Positions 43,201-49,690 are shown, numbered from the stretch's first letter. The stretch: DNA of 64,000 nt from Halichoerus grypus (GCF_964656455.1 NC_135716.1:111074389-111138388); one strand, 5' to 3'. Program-made: numbers and translations. Notes: generated by a model not told the origin, from the letters alone.

Positions 43201-45861
43201 TTGCTACCTTCTTCATTCTTTTGCAGAGATATGACAGAAGACTAGGTATGAGGCAAAAATGAAGAATACTTCATCTTAAAAATGTACAAAGAGAATTTCA
43301 ATCCTTAGGTCCAAGATATTTCCTTACCCTTGGGTTCCCGTGGTTTCCATGGTTATTAGATGTGACAATTCCTAATAAATGGATACAATAACCCCTAATA
43401 CTATGCTGTCTAATACAGGAGCCACTAGCTACATATGGCCATTTAAAACTTAAGTTTCAATGAGTTGAATTAAATTATAAATCCAGTTCTCAGTCACACC
43501 AGCTACATGTGTAGTGTTCAGCATCCACATGCAGCTTTGGCTACCATATTGGATAGAGCAGATACAGATCACTGCCATCCGTGCAGAAAGTTCTACTGAA
43601 TAGCACTACACCAATACATAAAAAATACCCACAGAGAAACTTCTACATTCTAATTTAGGGTTGTTATACTGCATTTTACTGCAATAAACAAATCCTGAAA
43701 AACAAGGAAAACAAAGCATAAAAATATCAACCAAAGAATATCATTCATGGAAGTTCAGACTAACCAAAACAGCAGTTAAATTTTACCTTCCGAACCACCC
43801 AGCTACAGATGTTGGCCATGACAACTCCTCAGGGGCAAATTTCCCTATCTGTTAAAATAGATTATTACTGTATCACCAGTTTCCTAAAGTCAGATATGAA
43901 GATTATGCTGAAATAAGAATAAAGCAAATTACCCTTTCAGTCAAGGATCTAATGAAAGGTATATTTATAAATCAATGACATCAAAGAATTTATGACCCAT
44001 AGCAAAATACACAGAATAAAATCCCTTTCCAAACTGAGCTTTGAGGCAACCAGCATAATTAAAAAGATCATTAAATATATTTTGTTTCATCTAGAAAAAA
44101 AGTTTAACCAGATGATTTCTATACTTCTAGTTCTAAAATTGTGTGTGCATTTCATCCTGATTAGGTATAGATTTCCGTTAATGCCATTAACACGAATATG
44201 CAGCATCAGGAAACAGGTGCACTCTTAATTCAAATATTTTAGAATATTTTTAGCACTTAAAAAAAAACTGAAGGTGAGCAAACAAAATGTGAATTCGAAT
44301 ATATTTTTATATTTAGGAACCTAAAAAAACAAAAATAGAATTTCACCTTGTATTCCCTCTCAAGCTATCACTGCAAATGGTTGGAGTGTGAATAACATTC
44401 TAAATATCAAGAATGGAATGCTCTATGTTAAAGAAATTTAAAATCTTTCCTTGCCAAAACTACTGGGCACCTAAAGCTGTTAGTCAAAATGGCTCCATGT
44501 AAAGCATTTTCAAACCTTTGAAAAGGTCACTTAAGAATGTAAGTACATTTTACTTTACCCTCATAAAATACTTTCAGATTCAGTCTTTGCAATCTACTGC
44601 CCAAAACAAAACAAAAAAGGAATTCTCAAGAAAAAATGAAAACATGGAAATTGAAGCCAGCGTGTAGGCAACGTATACAGAAGAGTCACATGGAATCGAT
44701 GTTGAAGGAGAAAGTTACTACTACCGGAGCATCTGGAGTCAAATTAAATCGGGCACTATTTACATATTTCTAGTTCTGTACTGACCTCACATGGTGCTTT
44801 CTGACGTTATACACAGGCCTGCCTAGGTCTGCATATTTTTATTTGTAAACAGTTCTAACTTTTAACATTTAACATTAATTATTTATTAATGTTAATTAAC
44901 ATTAACAAAGTTAAATGTTCTAAAGAATAGAATAACATTCCATATCCCTTTTTCCATTGTTCACGAACCCTCTCTGTTCGTCAAATCACCCCGATAAATC
45001 CATCTGTTCCCTCTAGTTGCTTCCAAAGAAAAATTCTAGCAACCAAAGACACCAGATTGTAAAACACACACTCAGAGTTAAGAGTTCTGGCACTACCAAA
45101 ATATGTTAAGAAATCTTGGCAAATCAGTTAAAATCCCTTGAACCGTAATTACCTCAGTTGTAAAAATGAATAATACATATCTACATCCGAGGAGGGATGA
45201 GTTAGATTTCATTGTGCGCTCCAAATATAAGGTGTCTCTCTGCCATCTCACTTTCCCTCCCTTCTCCCCTTTAAAGCTTTCAGGGTTTGCTTCCAGGCTC
45301 CACTTAAGTGTTTCCCTTATCCACGTACTCCATCCTGCCCTTCCACTCTAGCCCCTTACTCCAATTCCATACAATTCCACCACCCTCTGGTTCCAAGCTG
45401 CTACTTCCCTTTGCGCCCCCTAAGGTCCCAGGCAGCCCCTTCACTCAGCTCCCCACGTCTCCCCTCAGTCCGCATTTCCTAACGGCTCCTCCCCTCGGTT
45501 CCCCACCCCCTCATCACCAGGTTCATCCTGCCCCTCCAACCGTCTCCCGCCCCCAGGTTCCTTCCTGCCCCTCCAAACACAGCTTCCCCGTCTCAACGTT
45601 TCATCTTGGTCCTCCAACCGACTTCCCCAATGCCTTGCTCGCTCCCTATTTTCTCCAAAACCTAAATGACTACTCCATTCTATCCATTCTTTTCAACATA
45701 TACATAAATGCAAGGGACCCACATACACACACTGGAGATCCCACCCCCACTTCGATCCTCCATCTTTCCCTTTTATACTTGCTTCCATTCTTCCTTCTCC
45801 CCCCCCCGCCCCCACCTCCTCCGGAAGAGCCTGGTTCCCAAGCCAAGGTCTCTCACCTCAT
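5558..45861 (-). CDS. MTF2: MTF2, 5' part of gene (exons 1-9 of the coding sequence)
   Basis: MTF2 (Polycomb-like 2) is a nuclear accessory subunit of the H3K27 methyltransferase PRC2; its family binds H3K36me3 through the Tudor domain and unmethylated CpG DNA through a winged helix. The coding segments, on the minus strand, are 45857-45861, 15013-15211, 14807-14888, 10738-10833, 10401-10501, 9864-10012, 7472-7567, 6518-6586 and 5558-5681. They total 921 nt, exactly 307 codons, with every junction in phase. The peptide begins [15 protein letters not shown] and matches vertebrate MTF2 as I remember it (about 593 residues). Domains in order: Tudor about 44-100, PHD1 105-154, PHD2 204-252, start of the extended-homology region 253-307. 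The C-terminal half, including the chromo-like end, lies left of the window. No frameshift or internal stop is seen. Introns 2 and 3 must use GC donors. Intron 1 is 30,645 bp. Confidence 0.97.
5682..7471 (-). other. MTF2: MTF2 introns 8 (836 bp) and 7 (885 bp)
   Basis: Intron 8 is 5682-6517 and intron 7 is 6587-7471, separated by exon 8. Both are AT-rich. No young repeat or other feature was recognised. Confidence 0.85.
6518..6586 (-). CDS. MTF2: MTF2 exon 8 (end of PHD2)
   Basis: This 69-nt exon encodes residues 243-265 and two bases of W266. It supplies the last PHD2 ligands C249 and C252 (FICSVC), then enters the extended-homology region ([12 protein letters not shown]). The acceptor is TTTTCTTAG and the donor GTAAGT. 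Confidence 0.97.
7472..7567 (-). CDS. MTF2: MTF2 exon 7 (core of PHD2)
   Basis: This 96-nt exon encodes residues 211-242 and two bases of R243. It contains [15 protein letters not shown], with ligands among C219/C220, C222, H227 and C230. The acceptor is TTCTTATAG and the donor GTGAGA. Confidence 0.97.
7568..9863 (-). other. MTF2: MTF2 intron 6 (2,296 bp)
   Basis: It contains one Can-SINE (8837-9026). A short MIR-like piece (about 8300-8345) is too small to call firmly. The rest shows nothing recognisable. Confidence 0.85.
8837..9026 (+). repeat. Can-SINE
   Basis: Element of usual length flanked by ACAGTACCCTTGTC (8823-8836) and a one-mismatch copy (9027-9040). Confidence 0.9.
9864..10012 (-). 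CDS. MTF2: MTF2 exon 6 (linker and start of PHD2)
   Basis: This 149-nt exon encodes residues 162-210 and two bases of D211. It spans the linker between the two PHD fingers and the opening CYCYCGGPG of PHD2 (ligands C204 and C206). The acceptor is CTAATATAG and the donor GTAAGT. Confidence 0.97.
10401..10501 (-). CDS. MTF2: MTF2 exon 5 (PHD1, second half)
   Basis: This 101-nt exon encodes residues 128-161. It supplies H130, C133, C151 and C154, completing the C4HC3 ligand set of PHD1 (YHQLC and WLCRQC). It ends in phase 0 after ATTTK; the donor is GTATCT. Confidence 0.97.
10738..10833 (-). CDS. MTF2: MTF2 exon 4 (PHD1, first half)
   Basis: This 96-nt exon encodes residues 96-127. It supplies zinc ligands C105, C108, C122 and C125 of PHD1 (CTIC and CDKC motifs). 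The acceptor is ACATTTTAG and the donor GTAAAC. Confidence 0.97.
11530..11720 (+). repeat. MIR
   Basis: GAGGAACTGAGGTTCAGAAA, then AGTAACTAACCCAAGG and GGATTCGAATTCAGA match the MIR core and 3' part. Confidence 0.75.
11930..12115. other. GC-richer segment of unknown origin in intron 3
   Basis: About 180 bp with GGAGAGCAACCGGATCAAGC and TGGCCCCGGG stand out from AT-rich surroundings that look like an old LINE. No family or coding frame was recognised. Confidence 0.4.
12444..12637 (+). repeat. Can-SINE, first of a tandem pair
   Basis: Complete copy whose A-rich tail runs directly into a second copy. The target duplication AATCTTATTA lies outside both copies (12434-12443 and 12820-12829). Confidence 0.9.
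12638..12819 (+). repeat. Can-SINE, second of a tandem pair
   Basis: Starts at GGGGCACCTGGGTGG immediately after the tail of the first copy and shares its outer target duplication. Confidence 0.9.
13026..13238 (+). repeat. Can-SINE
   Basis: Diverged copy (GGTGGTGCAGTCAGTTAGG) with duplication AAAGAGTTAAATA at 13013-13025 and 13239-13251. Confidence 0.9.
14807..14888 (-). CDS. MTF2: MTF2 exon 3 (second half of Tudor)
   Basis: This 82-nt exon encodes residues 69-95 plus one base of codon 96 ([19 protein letters not shown] and onward to KDIQT). F80 and W87 occupy the remaining aromatic-cage positions by comparison with PHF1. The acceptor is CTGTATTTCAG. The exon must end at CAAACAG, so its donor is again GCAGGT. 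Confidence 0.96.
14889..15012 (-). other. MTF2: MTF2 intron 2 (124 bp), GC donor with decoy acceptor
   Basis: This very short intron begins GCAGGTTACC and ends CTGTATTTCAG. Inside, GCTGTTTTTTGCAG (AG at 14976-14975) looks like a stronger acceptor than the real one but lies only about 38 nt from the donor, probably too close to be used. Confidence 0.85.
15013..15211 (-). CDS. MTF2: MTF2 exon 2 (N-terminus and first half of Tudor)
   Basis: This 199-nt exon encodes residues 2-68. The acceptor reads CTAAACAG just before AGACTCTACAGG. It covers the basic N-terminus and the Tudor strands [15 protein letters not shown]56 and Y62 are the first two aromatic-cage positions by comparison with PHF1. It must end at AAAAAG to stay in frame, so the intron starts GCAGGT. 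Confidence 0.96.
15986..16199 (+). repeat. Can-SINE, young, about 0.8 kb upstream of MTF2 exon 2
   Basis: Close to the consensus, with a long A tail and near-perfect duplication AAAGGTAACAAAGCACT (15969-15985 and 16200-16216). It lies antisense to MTF2 in intron 1. Confidence 0.95.
16428..16644 (+). mobile_element. Old L1 3'-end fragment
   Basis: Resembles the L1 3' region (GAACCTTGAAGACATTATGC, then TCCACTTATATAATG and GAATGGTGGTTGCC). Strongly diverged. Confidence 0.6.
16645..16837 (-). mobile_element. L1 3'-end fragment, minus strand
   Basis: Starts with its poly(A) end (T run) and contains the carnivore L1 3' end in reverse (GAATTTAGTGATTCATCACT). It is flanked by GAAAGATACACTACATTTT and a near copy (16626-16644 and 16838-16856). 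Confidence 0.8.
16857..17570 (+). mobile_element. Old L1 or HAL1 ORF1-region remnant
   Basis: From about 17126 the plus strand reads [20 protein letters not shown], resembling the C-terminal part of L1 ORF1p. Stops and indels follow. It could be HAL1, which carries only ORF1. Confidence 0.55.
17750..17921 (+). repeat. Can-SINE
   Basis: Typical head and tail, with a short internal deletion after CAGTCA. No clear duplication was seen. Confidence 0.88.
19630..20540 (-). mobile_element. Very old L1-like fragment(s), minus strand
   Basis: Scattered matches to reversed L1 3' sequence (CCATTGTTTTACTATTACAA; a Gly/Lys-poor segment near 20440-20520 with AGAAATACTTTTCCCAGC). Borders are uncertain. 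Confidence 0.35.
20905..21478 (+). mobile_element. Old L1 3' fragment
   Basis: ORF2-like DNA followed by a typical L1 end (TGAATTATTGAACTCTACAT, then AAACTAATGATGTACTATA) and an A tail at about 21469. No open frame remains. Confidence 0.65.
22365..22740 (+). repeat. L2-like fragments
   Basis: TCAATAAATATTTAATGAAT, GTCCCTATCTTCAGAGCCTA and later CCCCAGAACCTAGCCTAGTG resemble L2 3' ends in both orientations. Similar weak pieces occur at 19025-19090 and 33620-33680. Confidence 0.4.
23918..24115 (+). repeat. Can-SINE
   Basis: Typical element flanked by ACTGTAAATAT (23907-23917 and 24116-24126). Confidence 0.93.
24251..24448 (+). repeat. Can-SINE
   Basis: Typical element flanked by TGTCAAGAATA (24240-24250 and 24449-24459). 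Confidence 0.93.
24638..24836 (-). repeat. Can-SINE, diverged, minus strand
   Basis: Reverse complement of the tail (AAAAGATTTATTTAATTTTA), GA-rich middle and a degraded head ending CACCCAGGAACC. It lies sense to MTF2. Confidence 0.85.
25016..25214 (+). mobile_element. L1 3'-end fragment
   Basis: About 200 bp ending CAACTATAGGTCAATAAAAA, matching carnivore L1 3' untranslated sequence, with an A tail. Confidence 0.75.
26523..26715 (+). repeat. Can-SINE inside an L1
   Basis: Flanked by AGAATAATCCTA and AGAACAATCCTA; it interrupts the L1 ORF2 remnant. Confidence 0.92.
27352..27545 (+). repeat. Can-SINE inside an L1
   Basis: Typical element that splits the same L1 after AACCAAAATATG. Confidence 0.9.
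27897..28088 (+). repeat. Can-SINE inside an L1
   Basis: Flanked by AGAACTACCATACA (27883-27896 and 28089-28102) within the L1. Confidence 0.93.
29015..29105 (+). mobile_element. Short L1 ORF2-like fragment
   Basis: The sequence around CAATGGCACTAAAAATTGG and GAAAAGACTGATAAAACTGC resembles a part of L1 ORF2 upstream of the reverse transcriptase. Confidence 0.45.
30771..30908 (+). repeat. Can-SINE, 3' truncated, first of a pair in an L1
   Basis: Older-type head and middle that stop in the CT-rich part where the next SINE begins. The outer duplication GAATCAGACC (30761-30770 and 31094-31103) encloses both copies. Confidence 0.85.
30909..31093 (+). repeat. Can-SINE, second of a pair in an L1
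   Basis: Begins GGGGTGCCTGGGTGGCTCAG directly after the truncated copy and carries the A tail of the composite. Confidence 0.88.
31426..31589 (+). repeat. Can-SINE, internally shortened
   Basis: The head and tail are present with about 30 nt missing in the middle. The duplication AAAAGGCAGACATGA (31411-31425 and 31590-31604) is perfect. Confidence 0.93.
31955..32030 (+). repeat. MIR fragment
   Basis: TGTTTAGCACTGTTCTAAGA followed by ATAACTCATTTAACCCTCA matches the 5' half of MIR. Confidence 0.65.
32721..32922 (+). repeat. Can-SINE
   Basis: Flanked by ATTCTTACT (32712-32720 and 32923-32931). Confidence 0.9.
34185..34374 (-). repeat. Can-SINE, minus strand
   Basis: Reverse complement with a clear head at its right end (GCCACCCAGGCGCCCC) and T-rich tail at its left. 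Confidence 0.92.
35590..35950 (-). mobile_element. Ancient L1 3' fragment, minus strand
   Basis: CTAGGATCCAGTCAAAATTC, TGTCATGTCTCTTCCC and TGTTTCCTCATGATTAAAGT follow an old L1M/L1ME 3' end in reverse. Confidence 0.55.
35985..36095 (-). repeat. L2-like 3' end
   Basis: TTCCAGCATCTAAGACAATG, then AATAATATTTGTTGAACAAA resembles the reversed L2 3' end. Confidence 0.45.
36796..37202 (-). repeat. Can-SINE, minus strand, split by another SINE
   Basis: The body is 37010-37202 and its tail is interrupted at 36814. The outer duplication TAGTTCTATTTTTA shows that it inserted into an L1. Confidence 0.9.
36814..37009 (+). repeat. Can-SINE, plus strand, inside the tail of a minus SINE
   Basis: The duplication AAAGATTTTATTTA (36800-36813 and 37010-37023) is part of the other SINE's tail, which proves it inserted later. 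Confidence 0.93.
38311..38675 (-). mobile_element. L1 3'-end insertion, young, minus strand
   Basis: A 365-bp 5'-truncated copy with a perfect 15-bp duplication ACCTAATTCACTTCT (38296-38310 and 38676-38690) and a T-rich left end. Confidence 0.92.
38764..38850 (-). mobile_element. L1 3'-end sliver, minus strand
   Basis: About 85 bp of the same L1 end (TTATTATGTTATGTTAATCA, then TTTGATGTAGTGTTCC). Confidence 0.75.
39342..39492 (-). repeat. Can-SINE, minus strand, internal deletion
   Basis: The head and tail are present and the middle is shortened. It is flanked by TGCTTCACTTAATTTTT and a one-mismatch copy (39325-39341 and 39493-39509). Confidence 0.9.
39750..39990 (-). repeat. Ancient LINE (L2-like) fragment
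   Basis: ACCACTGCCTTATTTCAGGT, CAGCTCTTGCCTGCACTACC and TCCAATTGGTTGGAAC weakly follow a mammalian L2-type element. Orientation and family are uncertain. Confidence 0.35.
40566..40747 (-). repeat. Can-SINE, minus strand, inside an L1
   Basis: Flanked by AATGCATTTCT (40555-40565 and 40748-40758). Confidence 0.93.
41516..41624 (+). repeat. Can-SINE, 5' truncated, inside an L1
   Basis: Only the 3' half is present (from CCCCGCATC to the A tail), with short flanks AAAAGCA; likely 5' truncated on insertion. Confidence 0.85.
42988..43182 (+). repeat. Can-SINE, diverged
   Basis: Flanked by ATTAAAAGATCAGAGAA and a near copy (42971-42987 and 43183-43199). Confidence 0.9.
43401..43612 (+). mobile_element. 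MER3-like nonautonomous hAT transposon
   Basis: Begins TATGCTGTCTAATACAGGAG and CCACTAGCTACATATGGCCA and ends AGAAAGTTCTACTGAATAGC, the pattern of the old hAT element MER3 as I recall it. Family name not verified. Confidence 0.5.
43613..45173. other. Intron 1 stretch near the promoter, no repeat recognised
   Basis: Unique-looking sequence, free of young repeats, between the MER3-like element and the C-rich stretch. It contains only the AT-rich palindrome at 44.87 kb. Confidence 0.55.
44864..44919. repeat. AT-rich inverted repeat with a 20-bp perfect palindrome
   Basis: TTAATGTTAATTAACATTAA at 44886-44905 is a perfect palindrome. Outer arms AACATTTAAC (44864-44873) and GTTAAATGTT (44910-44919) are also complementary. 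Confidence 0.85.
45174..45856 (+). other. C-rich stretch at the start of MTF2 intron 1
   Basis: The plus strand is strongly pyrimidine-rich (runs of CCCC and TTCC) and keeps long open frames by composition. No splice site, domain or similarity was recognised. Confidence 0.5.
45857..45861 (-). CDS. MTF2: MTF2 exon 1 coding part (Met-Arg)
   Basis: The exon contributes only ATGAG, followed by the donor GTGAGA (45856 downward). AG joins the A of exon 2 to make the Arg codon, giving MRDSTG as in known MTF2. An in-frame TGA at 45871-45873, four codons upstream, supports this start. The start context is weak (C at -3, A at +4). Confidence 0.9.
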
Positions 45862-45865
45862 TCGG

Positions 45866-45892
45866 TCACTTCAGTGGTGCCAACCGCTTCAT
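45866..45892 (-). other. Upstream ORF, 8 codons, ending 4 nt before the MTF2 start
   Basis: The ATG at 45892-45890 encodes MKRLAPLK and then TGA at 45868-45866, with a weak start context (T at -3). Re-initiation at the MTF2 ATG four bases later would be unlikely but possible by scanning backwards or by leaky scanning. Confidence 0.5.
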
Positions 45893-46050
45893 ACAGGAAA
45901 AAACAACCAATCACGTCCCCTTGGGCGCTTCCTCTGCGAGTCCAAGCACTACTGGGCACCCGCCCCACCGGGCACCCCGAACACGCACACGCACAAACCG
46001 AGGTCCTGGGGATGAGGGTTGAGAGTAGAGTGAGCCTTCTTACACCGGCC

Positions 46051-46086
46051 TCAAACACAGCCCACTTCGCTACAGCCCTTCGCCAT
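46051..46086 (-). other. Upstream ORF, 11 codons, strong start context
   Basis: ATG at 46086-46084 sits in the YY1/TISU-like motif (A at -3, G at +4) and encodes MAKGCSEVGCV before TGA. It matters only if the MTF2 transcript begins upstream of 46086. Confidence 0.5.
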
Positions 46087-46122
46087 TTTGGTTTCCCGCG
46101 GACTGCCGGTGCATTCTGGGAG
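46081..46122 (-). promoter_or_regulatory. YY1 / E2F / ZNF143-like motif cluster
   Basis: On the minus strand AAAATGGCG (46082-46089) fits YY1 and partly the TISU element. TTTCCCGCG on the plus strand (46092-46100) fits E2F. CTCCCAGAATGC on the minus strand (46111-46122) fits the conserved half of the ZNF143 site. Their packing within 42 bp of GC-rich promoter supports function, but binding is inferred. Confidence 0.55.
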
Positions 46123-46772
46123 CGCGGAGCGACTCCGGTGCCGAATGGCAGCTCTCCAGGGCTGCGAGGGGGCGGGGACTGTGCAGCGAGCGCGGAAGAA
46201 CACCGCGCTCTGCGTCTCTGGCCGAAGCTGAACAAAGAAGGACTCTTTAACGTAGCGGTGGGGATAAGTCCTTCCGCCGCCGGCGCTAACACAATAGTGA
46301 TCGCTGCTCTCCTGGCCGACGGATGTGTTAGTGCTGTTTCTCTCATAAAGGAAGGCGTCGTGTCCAGTCTGCGCTATGCTTTTTTTTTTTTTTCCAGAAA
46401 AATGCGACAGTGCTCTCTACATCTTGTCTTGCCGATTGACTTTCATTACCTTAGATAAAGCACGTTTCTTCTATCTTCACCTTGAGGCCTGCTGTTCGAA
46501 TTTCCTTCAGCGAGGAGACCCTGGATGTCAGAATTAAATTTTGCTCTGCGATTATTATCCAGTCCCAAATTCCTTATCAGGAGCTCCTTGCATAGAAGAT
46601 TTTCGGACATTTTATTCCTTGACAGTGAAAGGTTTTTCTGTGTATCTGCTTTGCAATCATTCCTAATTGTAATGAAATCTGAGAATAATCCCGTGCAAGG
46701 TGATTTATTTTAGGAATACAGAACTTTTTTCATATTAGGGCAGACCCTTAGCCTGCCAATATACTGCTGCAG

Positions 46773-46801
46773 ACCGGAAGTCCAAGTGACAAACCGGAAG
46801 T
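46773..46801 (+). promoter_or_regulatory. Two ETS/GABPA-type sites exactly 20 bp apart
   Basis: ACCGGAAGT occurs at 46773-46781 and again at 46793-46801. Both are full matches to the ETS core with flanks and lie in the same orientation, about 0.9 kb upstream of the MTF2 start codon, in otherwise AT-rich DNA. Confidence 0.5.
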
Positions 46802-47944
46802 GCATGCTTGTCTCTGACTTATGCTTAGATACAACCCAACTCCTCTTATAGCCACCTGGGGTACCTTTGTTTATAACTTCGTCAAAATATTTTTTAAATT
46901 ATTTTATGGTTTTTTCTCATTACATAACAGATAATTAATACAAGGATAAATTAATACATGTTTTTTTCTCTCTGAAAAAGTACATCTTGGGCCTAAACTC
47001 ACTTTGTTCATATTTCAAAAGGGCTTCCCCAGCCCATAATCTCAGAATTTGGCAAATAAATATTCATTCTATCCACATCTTTCAATATTTTAAATAATTT
47101 AGTCATACTCTTCCACTCCTTTGCTTCTCCTAATAATTCTAATCGAATTTAATGCTGTCTTACTATGTTCTCTATCTGCTACCTTGCAAGTTCCACTTTC
47201 TCTGAATTCTATTATAAAGTACTTTCTCATAAATTCCTCTTCCATGCCCTTAATACTTTTGATTGAGAAGAGTTTTGACTTAAAAAAAGTAGATACAGTC
47301 CAAAAATGGATAAAGATATTACACAAACAGTTATATCTGCTGTGCAGCAAAGCCTAATCACAGAACATAAGTTCTGGAGAACATTTGGTCTAAGTTCTCC
47401 TCAGTGTTTCTCTCAAGGGGTGATCAAGCCACAACTTCAACAACTTCAGTAGTTCAAAACTCAGAGACCGTCATTTCAATTTCATAAATGCTAGTAATTA
47501 GAAAATTCTTCCATCTATAAATGTACAATCTGCCTTCTTATGATTCCCATTTACTGGTCTAACTTTTGTCCTCTTTAGCCACATGAAAGTATTCTAATCC
47601 CTTATACATTACAGAAGCAATGATGCCTATTAAAAAAAAAGCTTGTCGTTTTTCTTTTTAAACACACAGATGCAGAAGTGCATCAATTTAATTTAAGGAA
47701 ACCAGGTGCTCAGGGTATCATAGGCACTGACGGAGTCACAGTAAAATATAAAGAACACCCATAACTGGGGGCTTAGAAATTTCAGTTAACTAAGCAACAT
47801 GCAATAGAGTAGGACTTTATGTAGATGTGGGTATTATCTAGGTGTATCTGTGGGACGAGGTGAGCCTAGGATCCTCTTCTGCCATCTTCCCCAGAAATCT
47901 TGGATTAGGACTTTAAAAAGAAATAAATGTCAAATTTACTGTTG
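46802..47944. other. Intergenic, nothing recognised
   Basis: AT-rich sequence upstream of the promoter; open frames on both strands are short and show no domain. Confidence 0.6.
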
Positions 47945-48194
47945 TTATTTATTTATATCATAGTCGTTAGGATTGTTCTGGTTCTCCTCTCTTCCAGACA
48001 CAGTAAAATTGCACTTCTTGCTTCCTTGAAGTTAGGCATGGCCATGTATCTTGCTTTTACCAATAAAATGGGAGGAGAGTGATGTGTATCATTTCCCAGG
48101 ACAAGCTTTAAGAGGCAGAGGCACATTCCCTTCCCCTCCCCTCTGCTGTGGGGATGATGGAATCATGTGTTAAAATAGAACATCTATCACTTCG
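47945..48194 (+). mobile_element. MaLR (MLT1-like) LTR, left part
   Basis: The text around GGCATGGCCATGTATCTTGC and CCAATAAAATGGGAGGAGAG recalls MLT1 LTRs. The matching end lies at 49592, beyond an inserted L1. Confidence 0.45.
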
Positions 48195-49591
48195 GGTCCC
48201 TAAATGACTACACTAAGCCGAAACTAGAGTTGTGCAACCATCACAATCCAGTTTTAAAACATTTCTACCACCCCAAAAATATTCATTTTGCCCATTTGTA
48301 ATCAATCACTGTTCCCATTCCCAACCCCAGGCAATGTTATCTGTCTCTGTAGATTTGTCTTTTCTAGTCATTTTATATAAATGGACTCCTATAATATATA
48401 GTCTTTTGATCTGGTTTGTTTCACTCATCACAACATTTTTGAGGCCCATCCATGTTGTACCACATGTCTGTAGTTCTTTCCTTTGTATTGCTGAAGAGTG
48501 TTCCATTGTATGAATGTACTATATTTTGCTTTATCCTCTCACCAGTTGATGCACATTTGAATTATTTCCAATTTTTGGCTGAGTAATGCTGCTGTGAAAA
48601 TTTGTGTACAAGTCTTTGTGTAGATACTTGTTTTTATTTTTCTTGGATAGACTCCTAGGAGTGGAATTGCTGTGTTGTATGATACATTTATGTTTAACTT
48701 TTTAAGATAACATGTAAGCAATGCATGAGGGTTTCAACTTCTCCACATCCTCATCAATACTTGATATTGTCTGTCTTATTTAAATTGAAGGTTAAGTTAT
48801 TTAACTTTCTGCCATGACCTAACTATACTATCTTCAACCTAGGAAAACCATTCCCCAGTCAAATGTATGATTTATCCTACCTCTGAGGAGATTTCTTACA
48901 GACTCTGTCATCGTTTACTAACAGAACTCAGAGTCCCCCTTCTCTCTGTCTCTGTGTCTCTCTCTATCCCTCCCTTCTTTACTCCCTAAATGCTGAATGA
49001 ATGTCATCTTGTTTTTTGGTTATGTTTCTATTTATACAAAAAATCAAAGAAAATTGTCTCCAGTGGGAGTGAAGTGGTTTCTCATTGTGGTTTCAATTTT
49101 TATTTCCCTAATGGCTAACGATGTTGAGCATTTCATGTACTTATTAGCTAGCCATTCTTATATCTTTGGTAAAGCATACATTCAAATCTTTTACCCATTT
49201 TTTAACTGGACTGTTTGTCTTCTTATTATCAAGTTGTAAGGTCTTTACATATCCTGGATACAAGTCCTTTACCAGATACATGATTTGCAAATATTTGCTC
49301 CCACTCCATGATTTGTCTTTTCATTTTCTTAATGGTGGTATCTTTTGAAGCTCAAAAAATTTTTTTTTAAATTTTGATTAAATCCAATTTATCTTTTTTT
49401 AAATGCCATATGCTTTAGATGTTATATCTTAGAACTCTTCGCCTGACCCAAGATCATAAACATTTTCTATTATGTCTTTTCTAGAAGTTTTATAAGTTAA
49501 CTCTTACATAGTTTATGATTCATTTGAGTTAATTTTTGTGTACACTATGAGGTATGGGTCTATATTCATCTTTTTGCATATGCATACTCAA
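48195..49591 (-). mobile_element. Old L1 fragment, minus strand, inside a MaLR-like LTR
   Basis: Reversed L1 3' and ORF2 sequence (for example CCATGTTGTACCACATGTCT and ATGGCTAACGATGTTGAGCA). Diverged. Confidence 0.75.
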
Positions 49592-49690
49592 TAGGAGGAA
49601 ATAAAATTTTGTTGTATTAAGCCACTGCAATTTGGAATTGTCTGCCATCCAGCATATTTTTTTATGTATCACTTATTCGGACTGATACAA
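49592..49690 (+). mobile_element. MaLR (MLT1-like) LTR, 3' end
   Basis: TTGTTGTATTAAGCCACTGC followed by a segment near GGACTGATACAACC resembles the characteristic MLT1 LTR end (TTAAGCCACT, then ACTGATACA). Confidence 0.5.

Larger units (their letters stand above)
45862..46340 (-). promoter_or_regulatory. MTF2: MTF2 promoter and 5' leader, GC-rich CpG-island-like
   Basis: This is the only stretch with frequent CpG near the gene (for example CCCGCGG, GAGCGCGGAGC, CCGCCGCCGGCGC), and it abuts the start codon. No TATA box is obvious. A cluster of E2F, YY1 and ZNF143-like motifs at 46081-46122 suggests that transcription starts close to 46.1 kb; the exact start cannot be read from sequence alone. 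Confidence 0.75.

Noticed and set aside
45308..46015. 235-codon plus-strand ORF as a protein gene
   Set aside because: Pro/Ser-rich composition from C-rich DNA, no domain, and it overlaps MTF2 exon 1 antisense.
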